Shown here one piece after another: positions 50,935 through 59,835 of a stretch of DNA of 64,000 nt (positions are counted from its first letter, which is position 1; the number at the start of each line of letters is the position of its first letter). The stretch lies in contig CAIODZ010000063.1 of the NCBI GenBank assembly GCA_903857265.1, forward strand, positions 47,717-111,716, in the 5' to 3' direction. The notes beneath the pieces are model-generated. The model was not told the origin of the DNA and ran no database searches. It saw only the letters and a list, made by a program, of their open reading frames with translations. The position numbers and the translations under genes are program-made. Source of the DNA: an uncultured Phycisphaerales bacterium (lineage in GTDB: Bacteria > Planctomycetota > Phycisphaerae > Sedimentisphaerales > Anaerobacaceae).

Positions 50935-51927
50935 TCAGTGCGGGAGTGATAGAATTTTCGCGGCGGATTTGGCGAAATAGGTAATAATAATATCCGCGCC
51001 GGCGCGTTTGATGCTCGTCAGGGATTCCATTATCGCGGCGTCCTTATCGATATGGCCGGCGGAAGCGGAGGCGTGAATCATCATATATTCGCCAGAGACG
51101 TTGTAGGCAGCAATGGGACAATCAAATCGCTGACGGGCACGGTAAATTATATCGAGATACGGCAACGCGGGCTTGACCATAACAATGTCGGCACCCTCTT
51201 CAATATCGAGGGCAATCTCTGCAAGGGCCTGGCGGACGTTGGCGGGGTCCATCTGATAGGTCTTTCGGTCGGTAAGGCCTGTTGAGGCATCGGGGGCCGA
51301 TTCGGCGGCGTCCCTGAACGGGCCGTAAAAGGCGGAAGCGAATTTTGCGGCGTAAGACATAATCGCGACATCGGGGAAACCATTCTTTTCGAGAGCTTCG
51401 CGAATCGCCTTGACCCGGCCATCCATCATATCCGAAGGGGCAACCATATCTGCTCCGGCTTGCGCATGCGATAATGCAACTTTGGCGAGCAATTCTATGG
51501 TCGAATCGTTATCAACCTTACCATCCTTTATAAGGCCGCAATGGCCGGTGCTTGTGTAGGCGCAAAGGCAGACATCGGTAATGATAACAAGCTGGGGAAC
51601 AGCTTTTTTGATTTGGCGAATAGCCAACTGCACCGCGCCATCTTCCGACCAGGCCTCGGAGCCGGTTTTATCCTTTTTATCGGGCAAACCGAAAAGTAAA
51701 ACGGCTGGGATGCCAAGTTTGGCGACATCTTCGGCTTCTTTGACAACCATGTCGGGCGAGAAGTGGAAACAATCAGCCATTGATTCGATTGGCTCTTTTA
51801 GTCCCCTGCCCTTGCGGACAAAAAGCGGATAAACGAGATTATCGACGGCAACGGTTGTTTCGCGAACCAGCCGACGCATTGAATCGGTAGTTCTGAGCCG
51901 ACGCATCCTGTTATTTGGAAAAACCAT
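50935..51927 (-). CDS. hemB: Porphobilinogen synthase (delta-aminolevulinic acid dehydratase)
   Basis: 330 residues. Condenses two 5-aminolevulinate to porphobilinogen. [14 protein letters not shown] provides the three zinc Cys, [10 protein letters not shown] and [20 protein letters not shown] contain the first Schiff-base Lys, and [12 protein letters not shown] the second. The Zn-dependent form is therefore expected. AAGGTG precedes the ATG. It is convergent with the GH5 gene, eight bases apart, and lies near ahbC and cobA-hemD, forming a loose tetrapyrrole group. Confidence 0.96.
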   Translation of the reverse strand: MVFPNNRMRRLRTTDSMRRLVRETTVAVDNLVYPLFVRKGRGLKEPIESMADCFHFSPDMVVKEAEDVAKLGIPAVLLFGLPDKKDKTGSEAWSEDGAVQLAIRQIKKAVPQLVIITDVCLCAYTSTGHCGLIKDGKVDNDSTIELLAKVALSHAQAGADMVAPSDMMDGRVKAIREALEKNGFPDVAIMSYAAKFASAFYGPFRDAAESAPDASTGLTDRKTYQMDPANVRQALAEIALDIEEGADIVMVKPALPYLDIIYRARQRFDCPIAAYNVSGEYMMIHASASAGHIDKDAAIMESLTSIKRAGADIIITYFAKSAAKILSLPH

Positions 51928-52061
51928 AATCGCACCTTACCTAAGATTATTGATTATTTCTCTATGGGAATCAATCCTTGACTCGTCCGGAAGTAATCAT
52001 ACAATAACCAATCAAAACGAAAAGCAAAAAATTTTATGGCATTTAAAACAGGGAGACAGGT

Positions 52062-52460
52062 ATGTTTGAAGGCCAATCGGAACAGGAAGCCTCCTCGGTA
52101 ATAACAGCCAGAATAGGGCTGGCGATAATTTTTGTCGTCCTTGCAATATTGTTAGGCATCTGGGTGCTGACTACCGTCAACGAATCCATCCACGACACGA
52201 ATACACCCGCGATAGTGCAAAAAATCGTTCCCGCAACGGGCATTTCCTGCGATATAAACACTCCGGCGGGTAAATTTGAGCTGCCTAAGCCGATGTTCGC
52301 GGGTATGTCTTATTTCATCCTTTATTTGTTCCTGCTCATACCAACGGCAATAGCAATAGCCCTTATCAAAGGCAGTGTTGCGCTGCTTAATCCAGATTTG
52401 AAAAGACAATTCCGTCAACTCACCGAATCCATACGAAAATCAATTGCCCCAAAACAGTGA
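52062..52460 (+). CDS. Two-helix membrane protein, unknown function
   Basis: 132 residues with AGGGAG eight bases before the ATG. Two membrane segments: about 19-39 (IGLAIIFVVLAILLGIWVLT) and about 84-105 (MSYFILYLFLLIPTAIAIAL). About 45 residues between them lie outside, with one Cys, and the last 25 are basic and cytoplasmic. No family recognised. It is inserted between hemB (divergent) and ahbC (convergent), with no sign of a shared role. Confidence 0.7.
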   Translation: MFEGQSEQEASSVITARIGLAIIFVVLAILLGIWVLTTVNESIHDTNTPAIVQKIVPATGISCDINTPAGKFELPKPMFAGMSYFILYLFLLIPTAIAIALIKGSVALLNPDLKRQFRQLTESIRKSIAPKQ

Positions 52461-52479
52461 TGACGCAGGACGCGATTAT

Positions 52480-53622
52480 CTACAATCCGATTTCGGCATC
52501 GGTGAGATAGCAGCCGGGTTCTAAACGCCAGTTTTTTATGTCGGGGTCGGAGCCGAGGAAGCGGAAATTGCCTTTGCACAAATCGAACCATTTGCATTTG
52601 AGGCAGCGTTTGTCGGTGAACTTCGATTTATTGCGAAGTTTTTGCAGCACCGGGTCATTTTCATTTGTCCAGATTTGTTTGAAGGTTTTCTGCGTAACGT
52701 TGCCTAAGGGATAATTTCGCCAGAACTGGTCGGCGTAAACGGAGCCATCCCAGCCGACTGAGGAGATTTTTTCGCCTATGCGGTTGCCGCCGTTGGACAA
52801 AAGAAGCTGCTTTTGCTGGTCGATATTTTTCCCCTGCTGCTGCATTTTTACAAGCAGATATGGCCCGTCGGCGTGATTGCCAACCGTGAGGACCTCATCG
52901 AGAAGGCCTTTGGCAACAAAATCGGCGGCGCGTTCCAAAATCACGTCCATAACTTTTCGGGTATCGGTCGAAGAAACGACCTGCGACTCAATATCTTTCC
53001 CCCTGCCTGACCTGATAAGATGGTAAAAACAAACTCGCCTTACGCCGTTATCTTTGCAGATATCGAAGACGGCGGGGACCTGCTCTTTATTGGAATTGCT
53101 GATTGTAAAACGCAGGCCCATCCGCAGATTCGCTTTTCTGCAGTTTTCGAAGCCGGTCATAGTCGCCTTGAAGCAGCCGCTCGTCTGGCGGAAACGGTTG
53201 TGAAATTCTTCCGGGCCGTCGATTGAAATCCCGACGTAGCTGACGTTCGCGTCGGCAATTTTTTTGGCTGTGTCGCCGTCGATAAGTGTGCCGTTGGTGG
53301 AGATAACCGTTCGCAAACCGATGCGTTTGGCTTCTGCGAGCAATTCAAACAAGTCGGGACGCAAAAGCGGCTCGCCGCCTGAGAACAATACCACGGGGGC
53401 ATTTGCTTCGAGAATATCAGCGAGAAGTTTTTTTGCTTGGTCGGTGGAAAGTTCGGTGTCATGGCGTGTCGAATCGGAGGCGGCGTAGCAGTGAAGGCAG
53501 CGGAGATTGCAGCGAGAGGTGCAGTTATAGACAACGATGGGGCCAACGGAATCTCTGTTGCCGTAACGCAAATGGTCGGATTGCCCCGCGAGGCCGCAAT
53601 ATAGCTTTGAGATATTTATCAT
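52480..53622 (-). CDS. ahbC: AhbC-like radical SAM enzyme of siroheme-dependent heme synthesis
   Basis: 380 residues. The start MINISKLYCGLAGQSDHLRY is characteristic of AhbC. The radical-SAM motif is YNCTSRCNLRCLHCYA, followed by FSGGEPLLRPDLFEL and the C-terminal Cys-rich SPASM-like segment (CLKCKWFDLCKGNFR). AhbC removes the acetate side chains of 12,18-didecarboxysiroheme to give Fe-coproporphyrin III. AhbD and NirJ are close relatives, but the N-terminus favours AhbC. Its ATG overlaps the cobA-hemD stop by four bases (ATGA), so they are coupled. AhbA/B and AhbD are not in the window. Confidence 0.85.
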   Translation of the reverse strand: MINISKLYCGLAGQSDHLRYGNRDSVGPIVVYNCTSRCNLRCLHCYAASDSTRHDTELSTDQAKKLLADILEANAPVVLFSGGEPLLRPDLFELLAEAKRIGLRTVISTNGTLIDGDTAKKIADANVSYVGISIDGPEEFHNRFRQTSGCFKATMTGFENCRKANLRMGLRFTISNSNKEQVPAVFDICKDNGVRRVCFYHLIRSGRGKDIESQVVSSTDTRKVMDVILERAADFVAKGLLDEVLTVGNHADGPYLLVKMQQQGKNIDQQKQLLLSNGGNRIGEKISSVGWDGSVYADQFWRNYPLGNVTQKTFKQIWTNENDPVLQKLRNKSKFTDKRCLKCKWFDLCKGNFRFLGSDPDIKNWRLEPGCYLTDAEIGL

Positions 53623-55145
53623 TTAGTCGTTCGCAACTCGTGTTGTTCGATAGCGGCAAGCAAACCGTCAAAAGTATGCTCGGACGCCTCGATGTCGACT
53701 TTTACGCCAAGCTCGACAAGTTTTTTCGATGTAACCGGGCCTATTGAGGCGACTTTGGCATTTTTGGATTTTACGAAATCGACTGAAACTTGTTCAAAGA
53801 AGCACGTCGCGGCGAAAGGACTCGCAAAGGTCAGCCAGTGAATAGGCCTTTCGGAAAGCGGTTTCATATCACATAAGTTCTTTTCGTGGGTATAGACGGG
53901 GACATTATCTACCGATGCGCCGGCGGCTTCGAGCAACTGCGTCAGGTCATCGGAGGCAATTTGTGAACACATAAGCAGGACTTTTTTGCCGCGGAGGTTT
54001 GTAAATTCGATAAGCCCCCTCGCAAGGTCATTGCTTGTAAAAGCACTGGGGACAAAATCAGCTTTGATGCCAAATCTGGCGAGTGTCTCGGCGGTCCTGA
54101 TGCCTATGGCGGCGATTTTTGCGGAACCGAAGACACGGGCGTCTTTACTGAGTTTTGCCAATGCGGCAAAAAAGGTCTCGACGCCATTGCGACTGGTAAA
54201 AATTACCCAGTCATAAGCGTGAATCTGAGCGAGTGTTTTTATAAAGTCGCCCGAATCGGTAAGCGTTTTGATTTTGGTAACGGGTATTTCAATGGTAACA
54301 GCCATTCTGCCCGCGATCTTTTCGGCAAATTCTGCGCCTCCTTGGGCGTCGCGGGTAACTACTACGGTTTTACCGAACAATGGCAATTCAGCAAGCCAGT
54401 TGAGTCGTGAATCGCCGGCGGCGGTCGGGCCAATGAAAACAAGCGCTGGCGGCATGATTTTGTTTTTGGTGCAGCTATCAGTGATTGTCGCCATGGTTGC
54501 TTTTACGAATTTCTGCGTGGGCAATGTTGCATCGGCAACGACGGCCGACGGTGTTTCGGGAGACATACCATTTTCGATGAGCCGACGGGTAATATCTTCG
54601 AGGTTTCCCATCCCCATATAAAAGACGATTGTGCCGGTGAATTTGGCGAGCAAGGACCAATCGATACCGGTCTGCTGTTTACCTTCGGCTTCGTGGCCCG
54701 TCACAAATATCACTTCGGACGCAAATGCCCTGTCGGTAAGAGCGATACCGGAATAGCAGCTTGCGGCAAGTGCAGCTGTAACGCCGGGCACAACCTCAAA
54801 ATTAATCCCGGCTTCTGCGAGAACCGCCGCCTCCTCTGTCCCCCTGCCGAAAATATACGGGTCGCCCCCTTTGAGACGGACGACAGATTTACCCTCCACA
54901 GCTTTTTGGACGAGCAGGTTATTAATCTGCTCCTGCCTGAAGGACTCAGACCCGACGCGTTTGGGGACGGCAAGCAGCTCGGCATCGGAACGGGCGTAAT
55001 TCAAAAGAGCCGGATTAGCAAGCTTGTCGTAAATGACGCAATCGGCGCATTTGAGCAATTCCAGTCCGCGGACAGTAATCAGGTCCGGCCTGCCAGGCCC
55101 GGCGCCAACCAGATAAACCCTGCCTTTTCTATTCGTCATATTCAT
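53619..55145 (-). CDS. cobA-hemD: Uroporphyrinogen-III C-methyltransferase / uroporphyrinogen-III synthase fusion
   Basis: 508 residues. Residues about 8-250 are the SAM-dependent methyltransferase: VYLVGAGPGRPDLITVRGLE, VRLKGGDPYIFGRGTEEA and VVPGVTAALAASCYSGIALT. Residues about 265-500 are HemD-like: KTVVVTRDAQGGAEFAEKI, DWVIFTSRNGVETFF, KIAAIGIRTAETLARFGI and a final ASIGPVTSKKLVELGV. The fusion closes hydroxymethylbilane to uroporphyrinogen III and methylates it to precorrin-2, on the way to siroheme. Combined with AhbC this supports the siroheme route to heme. Such fusions are common in Firmicutes and other anaerobes. No strong ribosome site; ATG at 55145 or 55139. Confidence 0.94.
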   Translation of the reverse strand: MNMTNRKGRVYLVGAGPGRPDLITVRGLELLKCADCVIYDKLANPALLNYARSDAELLAVPKRVGSESFRQEQINNLLVQKAVEGKSVVRLKGGDPYIFGRGTEEAAVLAEAGINFEVVPGVTAALAASCYSGIALTDRAFASEVIFVTGHEAEGKQQTGIDWSLLAKFTGTIVFYMGMGNLEDITRRLIENGMSPETPSAVVADATLPTQKFVKATMATITDSCTKNKIMPPALVFIGPTAAGDSRLNWLAELPLFGKTVVVTRDAQGGAEFAEKIAGRMAVTIEIPVTKIKTLTDSGDFIKTLAQIHAYDWVIFTSRNGVETFFAALAKLSKDARVFGSAKIAAIGIRTAETLARFGIKADFVPSAFTSNDLARGLIEFTNLRGKKVLLMCSQIASDDLTQLLEAAGASVDNVPVYTHEKNLCDMKPLSERPIHWLTFASPFAATCFFEQVSVDFVKSKNAKVASIGPVTSKKLVELGVKVDIEASEHTFDGLLAAIEQHELRTTK

Positions 55146-55232
55146 AAGATTAATAATGATACCAATTCAAGTGATTGTATTATATACATTTGGGCAGTAG
55201 AATATAACCCCTAAATATAATGCGGAGGCATA

Positions 55233-56165
55233 ATGGAAAACCAGATTGATATATCGGTTGAGTTCGCGGGTTTGAAAACGGCTAATCCCGTATGGACGGC
55301 CTCGGGAACGTGCGGCTACGCCGACGAGCTGGGCGATTTTATGGACGTCAGCAAACTCGGCGGGTTTATTACCAAAAGCGTCACAATAAAACCCAGGCAG
55401 GGAAACCCGACGCCGAGGATAGTCGAAACCGACAGCGGTATGCTCAACGCCATAGGGCTGGCCAACATCGGCGTCGATGAGTTTATCGCGGAGAAACTGC
55501 CCGCGATTGAAAAAATGTCCTGCGCGGTATTTGTGAATATCGCGGGCGAGACAATCGAGGATTACGTCGCAGTCGCACAACAGCTTTGCGAGCAGACAGC
55601 GATAGCGGGTTTCGAGCTTAATATCAGTTGCCCAAATGTCAAACAAGGTGGAATCACCTTCGGGATAGAGCCGACTTTGGTCAAAGAAATCACCTCGGCT
55701 GTCAAATCGGCCTGCGGAAGTAAAATACTGATGGTCAAGCTCACGCCCAGCGTTACGGATATAGCAGTAACCGCAAAGGCAGCCGTCGAAGGCGGCGCAG
55801 ATGCGCTTAGTTTAATCAATACCTTTACCGCTATGGTCATAGATATTGAAACGCGCAAACCCGTGCTTGCGAACCGCACGGGCGGTCTGTCAGGCCCGGC
55901 GATAAAGCCGATTGCCGTTTATATGGTCAACAAGGTCTTTAACGAGGTAACAAAAGGCACACAAGTGCCGATTCTGGGTATGGGCGGGATAAGGACCGCT
56001 TCGGACGCGATTGAATTTATCCTAGCGGGCGCAACGGCTATCGCAGTCGGGACATCGAATTTCGTTGAGCCGAATTGTGCCGTGAAAATTATCGACGGAA
56101 TTCGCAAATATTGCGACAGCCACGGTGTAGCCGCCGTCAGGGACTTGATTGGTAAAGCTGAATGA
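55233..56165 (+). CDS. pyrD: Dihydroorotate dehydrogenase, class 1B catalytic subunit
   Basis: 310 residues, GGAGG five bases before the ATG. Oxidises dihydroorotate in pyrimidine synthesis with FMN. GLKTANPVWTASGTCGY, GGFITKSVTIKPRQGNPTPR, ELNISCPNVKQGG (active-site Cys, typical of class 1), ILMVKLTPSVTD and ILGMGGIRTASDAIEFILAG are family features. Class 1B enzymes work with PyrK, an Fe-S flavoprotein; pyrK is not adjacent, but the FNR-like subunit at 61596 is a relative of PyrK. The next gene overlaps the stop codon by four bases. Confidence 0.95.
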   Translation: MENQIDISVEFAGLKTANPVWTASGTCGYADELGDFMDVSKLGGFITKSVTIKPRQGNPTPRIVETDSGMLNAIGLANIGVDEFIAEKLPAIEKMSCAVFVNIAGETIEDYVAVAQQLCEQTAIAGFELNISCPNVKQGGITFGIEPTLVKEITSAVKSACGSKILMVKLTPSVTDIAVTAKAAVEGGADALSLINTFTAMVIDIETRKPVLANRTGGLSGPAIKPIAVYMVNKVFNEVTKGTQVPILGMGGIRTASDAIEFILAGATAIAVGTSNFVEPNCAVKIIDGIRKYCDSHGVAAVRDLIGKAE

Positions 56166-57703
56166 TAAAGATGACTAAAATCAGCGTTGCACTGATAATA
56201 GGACTGGCCCTGGTTTGCGGCACAAGCGAAGCAGCCGAGAAAATTGTTCTGACCGACTTATCGGCGTGGCAGCAAAATAGCGAATGGAACGCCGTCGGGG
56301 ACGCCTTTGTGCACCCACGCAACGAAAATCTGTTATCGACCAGAGAAGGCACAGGAACAATAGTCAATAGCCGAAAAGCCAAAAGCCCCCCGCTTGTGAG
56401 CAGGGAAGAATTCGGCGACGCGAGGATACACGTTGAATTTATAATACCGAAAAGCTCGAACTCCGGCGTGTACATCCAGGGCCAATACGAGATTCAGATA
56501 TTAGACAGCTGGACCGACGCCAACGTTATATATCCCGGCGGAGAATGCGGCGGGATATACCCTCGCTGGGATGAAACCAGGCCCGGAAAATCATACGACG
56601 GCCATTCGGCTTTAGTGAACGCCTCACGCCCGCCCGGACAGTGGCAAACCTTCGACATCGTCTTCCGTGCGGCCAGGTTCGACAGCGAAGGGAAGAAAAT
56701 CGCCAACGCAAAAGTAATAAGAATATGGCAAAATGGAACGCTTATACAAAAAGACGTGGAACTGACCGGCCCCACCAGGGGCAGTTTCAAACCCAATGAC
56801 CTGGCCAAAGGACCGCTTGCCCTTCAGGGCGACCACGGGCCGGTGGCGTTTAGAAATATATGGGTCGTTCCTCTTGATTTTGACAAAATGGAATTAACGA
56901 ACCCGTTTTTCGCGATGGATACAGGCACGATTGATGAAACGCACAAGTCCGCCAAAGACCAGGTCGAGATGCTTAAAGAGCTGGGATACGCAGGGATAGG
57001 ATACTGGGAAAGAAACACCGCGCAGGGGGCCGCGGGCCTCGCAGAAATGTCGAGCGAACTCGACAAAGCAAACCTCAAGATGTTCGGGGTATATTTCGCG
57101 ATAAAACTCGAAGACCCGCCCGAAAAATATATGGCATTGATTGAGAACAACATCAGGGCGCTGGCAGGCCATAATACAACGATATGGCTGGCAATGACCA
57201 GCGACGTTCATCAAAAATCATCAGTCAGAGGCGATGAGCAGGCGGTCGCGATAATCAGCCGTGTAGCCGACATCGCGAATAAGAACGATATCGCGGTCGC
57301 CCTGTATCCGCATGAGAACTTCTGGCTTGAGAAAGTCGAGGATGCCGTTCGCCTCGCGGAAAAAAGCAACAGGCGCAACATCGGCGTAATTTTTAACCTG
57401 TATCACTGGCTAAAAACCGATAAACCCGCGAATCTGCAAACCATCCTGGCTAAAGCGTCACCCTACCTGCTTGTCGTAACGATAAACGGCACAACCGAAG
57501 CCGGGTCAATAGAAACACTGGACAAAGGGACCTATGACGTTTACTCGTTCCTGCAATCGCTGAGACAGGTCGGCTTCAAAGGCCCCATAGGGTTACAGGG
57601 CTATGGCTTAGGCGGCGACATCCGTGAAAATCTCAAACGCTCGATGCAGGCCTGGCGTGACTTTTCACAACGGCTGGCAGTCCAGGACGCCGAAAAACTT
57701 TAG
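56162..57703 (+). CDS. Secreted DUF1080 (3-keto-disaccharide hydrolase) + TIM-barrel fusion
   Basis: 513 residues. Signal peptide MIKMTKISVALIIGLALVCG then TSEA. Residues about 28-240 are the DUF1080/3KDH sandwich: FGDARIHVEFIIPKSSNSGV, YIQGQYEIQILDSW, ARFDSEGKKIANAKV and GPLALQGDHGPVAFRNIWV. Residues about 260-500 are a xylose-isomerase-like TIM barrel (VEMLKELGYAGIGYWERN, IAVALYPHENFWLEKVEDAV). Such fusions are frequent in Planctomycetota and are thought to act on 3-keto-sugars, by hydrolysis and perhaps isomerisation. Its start overlaps the pyrD stop (ATGA), an odd pairing of an exported enzyme with a nucleotide gene. Confidence 0.88.
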   Translation: MIKMTKISVALIIGLALVCGTSEAAEKIVLTDLSAWQQNSEWNAVGDAFVHPRNENLLSTREGTGTIVNSRKAKSPPLVSREEFGDARIHVEFIIPKSSNSGVYIQGQYEIQILDSWTDANVIYPGGECGGIYPRWDETRPGKSYDGHSALVNASRPPGQWQTFDIVFRAARFDSEGKKIANAKVIRIWQNGTLIQKDVELTGPTRGSFKPNDLAKGPLALQGDHGPVAFRNIWVVPLDFDKMELTNPFFAMDTGTIDETHKSAKDQVEMLKELGYAGIGYWERNTAQGAAGLAEMSSELDKANLKMFGVYFAIKLEDPPEKYMALIENNIRALAGHNTTIWLAMTSDVHQKSSVRGDEQAVAIISRVADIANKNDIAVALYPHENFWLEKVEDAVRLAEKSNRRNIGVIFNLYHWLKTDKPANLQTILAKASPYLLVVTINGTTEAGSIETLDKGTYDVYSFLQSLRQVGFKGPIGLQGYGLGGDIRENLKRSMQAWRDFSQRLAVQDAEKL

Positions 57704-57774
57704 AACCTCATCCTGACAAGCACCCCGAATTGAGGCAAACAATTTTTGGGACGGTTATTTAACAGCCAAAAGGA

Positions 57775-57803
57775 TTGACAAAATGCGTCCCATAAACTAT
57801 ACT
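57775..57803 (+). promoter_or_regulatory. Sigma70-type promoter of the prepilin-like gene
   Basis: TTGACA, a 17-base spacer and TATACT, near consensus, with a leader of about 60 bases to the ATG. Same boxes as the rex-hyd promoter. Confidence 0.8.
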
Positions 57804-57870
57804 GGTTAGGTGTCGGAAGTATTGTTCCCGCACTTAACGTTATGATATTTAAGCTGTTAAGGAGAACTAA

Positions 57871-58875
57871 ATGACCTCTAAAAAGACAAAAGGGTTTACC
57901 ATTGTCGAACTGCTCACAGTGATGAGCATTATCATTATCCTGATGAGCGTCCTAATGCCGGGCTTGCAGAGGACCCGCAGATACGCCAAGGTCGTAGTCC
58001 AGAAGGGCCAGTTCAACGAAATCGCCAAAGGACTCGAATTATATCGCAACGACCATCAGGAATCCTACCCGGACTCGGGCACCGTCGATACCGCCACAAC
58101 ACCTAATCTTTACTGCGGGGCGATGAAACTGTGCGAGGCATTGGTAGGCCAGGATGGTATGGGAAACCATCCACTGTCAAATTTCCAGGCCAGCCAACCT
58201 ACCACTTATCTTTTTGACCTTTGTTACATAAGAGACCCTGGTGTTAAGGCTTATGACGCGTGTGAGATGGCAAGTTTGCGTGACAGAACCAAATATACCG
58301 ACGCCGAAAATATCAAGGCCTACCGACTTCAGGATATATACAACTGGGCTATTTCTGGTAGCTCTGGTGGTAAGAGTTTCTACAACGCAACAGCGCAATT
58401 CAAGGTCGATAATGGATCGTCGTCAGCAACTTCAACCTACCCAAACGCTGTTATTGGCGATGTTTTCCAGCATGCTACTATAAACGGCACACCTTGTCCA
58501 GCACGGTCAGGTCAAAAGGTTGGTATGCCCGTGCTGTATTACAAAGCCGACTCGTCAAAAATTGCCCATGATACTACGACCATACCTGCCTCTAGTACTC
58601 CTAACACAAACATTTATAACTTTGATGACAACTATGCAATCACTTCCCTTGGCCTACCGTGGGAAAGTTCGCATACAAACGACCACCCGATGTACAAGCC
58701 GGATTCCACATCCTCACCAGCTGGTCCAGGCCCATTGCTGTTCCTCAAGGCAATAACCAATGATAAGGTTACAGCCACACCACGGCCGCATAATGAAGAT
58801 GGTTATATCCTTTTGTCAGCCGGCTGGGATGGCCAGTACGGAACGCTGGACGACGTGTATAACTTCGCCAAATAA
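57871..58875 (+). CDS. Type II secretion/type IV pilin-like prepilin protein
   Basis: 334 residues, with AAGGAG six bases before the ATG. MTSKKTKGFTIVELLTVMSI is a prepilin leader: cleavage after the Gly of KG-FTIVE, Phe+1 methylated, Glu+5 present. A hydrophobic helix follows (IIIILMSVLMPGL). The mature part has ELYRNDHQESYPDSG, common in planctomycete pseudopilin-like proteins, and a C-terminal GWDGQYGTLDDVYNFAK as in GspG-type pseudopilins. It is longer than GspG (about 140), so it is one of the large family of DUF1559-like or GspG-like planctomycete prepilins. A terminator follows at 58907, so it stands alone. Confidence 0.9.
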   Translation: MTSKKTKGFTIVELLTVMSIIIILMSVLMPGLQRTRRYAKVVVQKGQFNEIAKGLELYRNDHQESYPDSGTVDTATTPNLYCGAMKLCEALVGQDGMGNHPLSNFQASQPTTYLFDLCYIRDPGVKAYDACEMASLRDRTKYTDAENIKAYRLQDIYNWAISGSSGGKSFYNATAQFKVDNGSSSATSTYPNAVIGDVFQHATINGTPCPARSGQKVGMPVLYYKADSSKIAHDTTTIPASSTPNTNIYNFDDNYAITSLGLPWESSHTNDHPMYKPDSTSSPAGPGPLLFLKAITNDKVTATPRPHNEDGYILLSAGWDGQYGTLDDVYNFAK

Positions 58876-58906
58876 AACCACAGATTACACAGATTACGCT
58901 GATTTT

Positions 58907-58948
58907 TACTGCCGCGAGGTAGAAGGGCCTCGCGGCAGTTTTATTTTT
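58907..58948 (+). terminator. Rho-independent terminator of the prepilin-like gene
   Basis: Arms ACTGCCGCGAGG and CCTCGCGGCAGT, 8-base loop, then TTTATTTTT. It is 31 bases past the stop. The 58874-58900 stretch just before it is a CACAGATTACACAGATTACG low-complexity phrase. Confidence 0.92.
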
Positions 58949-59118
58949 AGACACGGGCACACACTGACTTAAAAAAACACTGACTGACACCGACCCTTGG
59001 CAAGGTCTCGCCTATTAGCGGGGGATAATCTGCGGTTAAAATACTTTGAGTTTTGGCGTCTCGGCGGTAAAATTTCGGTTTAAATCAGTAAAACAAACGG
59101 TTATAATTTGGGTTCACC

Positions 59119-59191
59119 GGGTAGGTAGCTCAGGTGGTAGAGCAGTGGACTGAAAATCCACGTGTCGCCGGTTCAACTCCGGCCCTGCCCA
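59119..59191 (+). tRNA. tRNA-Phe (anticodon GAA)
   Basis: 73 bases. The acceptor GGGTAGG pairs with CCTGCCC (one G-U) and the discriminator is A. The D-arm is GCTCAGGTGGTAGAGC, the anticodon arm GTGGACTGAAAATCCAC gives GAA, and the T-arm is GCCGGTTCAACTCCGGC. CCA is not encoded. Confidence 0.96.
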
Positions 59192-59281
59192 TTAAATTTT
59201 TGCTATTGCGTATTTAGCCCGCAGTTACCTTCAAACCTGTTCGGTCCACTTATTGAGCAGAGAAATGGAACAGCAAGATTA

Positions 59282-59383
59282 TTAAGCAATATGAGCACAA
59301 ACGATAGCCGCCGCGAATAATATGCCCACAACAAACCATTCCCACCATTTGGGTCTCGATGGTTCGCTAACGGCTTTCATCAT
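59282..59383 (-). CDS. 33-residue single-helix membrane protein
   Basis: ATGATGAAA begins five to eight bases after a perfect GGAGGT, the strongest ribosome site in this region. The product reads MMKAVSEPSRPKWWEWFVVG then ILFAAAIVCAHIA: a short basic/aromatic N-terminus (WWEW at the membrane interface) and one membrane helix to the C-terminus. It is too short for usual gene finders. Function unknown; single-helix microproteins often modulate membrane complexes. It lies alone between tRNA-Phe and the inverted-repeat element. Confidence 0.65.
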   Translation of the reverse strand: MMKAVSEPSRPKWWEWFVVGILFAAAIVCAHIA

Positions 59384-59578
59384 TTTACCTCCGTGGTACC
59401 CTGACAAGATTCACAAGATTCCTTTTTCCTGTTTTTCGTAAGATTCAACCCTATATCGGATATCGCCTCTCCTCGTATAGTATAAGAATGGGCATAGTGA
59501 TATAAAAATGCGTATTTAACAGACCAACACTATAAATCGCAAGCTATTTAACGATTGTATCGACTGTACCGATATAAA

Positions 59579-59694
59579 CCATTTCATAACCTTTCTTTAC
59601 TGATTCGCCTTGTCATACCTGCGAAAGCAGGTATCCAGCAGCTTATAGAACGGCCTGGATTCCCGCTTTCGCGGGAATGACAGTTATGAAATGG
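59579..59694. repeat. MITE-like inverted-repeat element
   Basis: Outer arms CCATTTCATAAC (59579-59590) and GTTATGAAATGG (59683-59694) are perfect inverted repeats. Inside them TGTCATACCTGCGAAAGC (from 59611) and GCGGGAATGACA (to 59682) head a second inverted pair of about 28 bases with mismatches. The inner pair resembles the widely dispersed 'TCATTCCCGCGAAAGCGGGA' type of bacterial repeat. No coding sequence. Confidence 0.8.
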
Positions 59695-59748
59695 CCTGTA
59701 GAGCATAAAGAAAAAACACACTTTTTTTGCCAATCACGGCGTAATTTC

Positions 59749-59777
59749 TTGACAGGCCTATGGGTAATTTTGTAAAT
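59749..59777 (+). promoter_or_regulatory. Probable promoter of the second rex - [NiFe] hydrogenase operon
   Basis: TTGACA at 59749-59754, then a TGTAAAT -10-like sequence 16-17 bases on. The -10 is imperfect. The operator-like site follows 15 bases downstream. Confidence 0.55.
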
Positions 59778-59792
59778 TGTTTCTGTATGACT

Positions 59793-59810
59793 TTGTGAAT
59801 GTGAACACAA
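59793..59810 (+). promoter_or_regulatory. Rex-box-like operator before the second rex
   Basis: TTGTGAATGTGAACACAA matches TTGTGAA-N4-TTCACAA except for two inner bases. It lies between the probable -10 box and the GTG start at 59836, where a bound repressor would block transcription. Confidence 0.75.
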
Positions 59811-59835
59811 GCACTAATTAGGCATAATATATATT

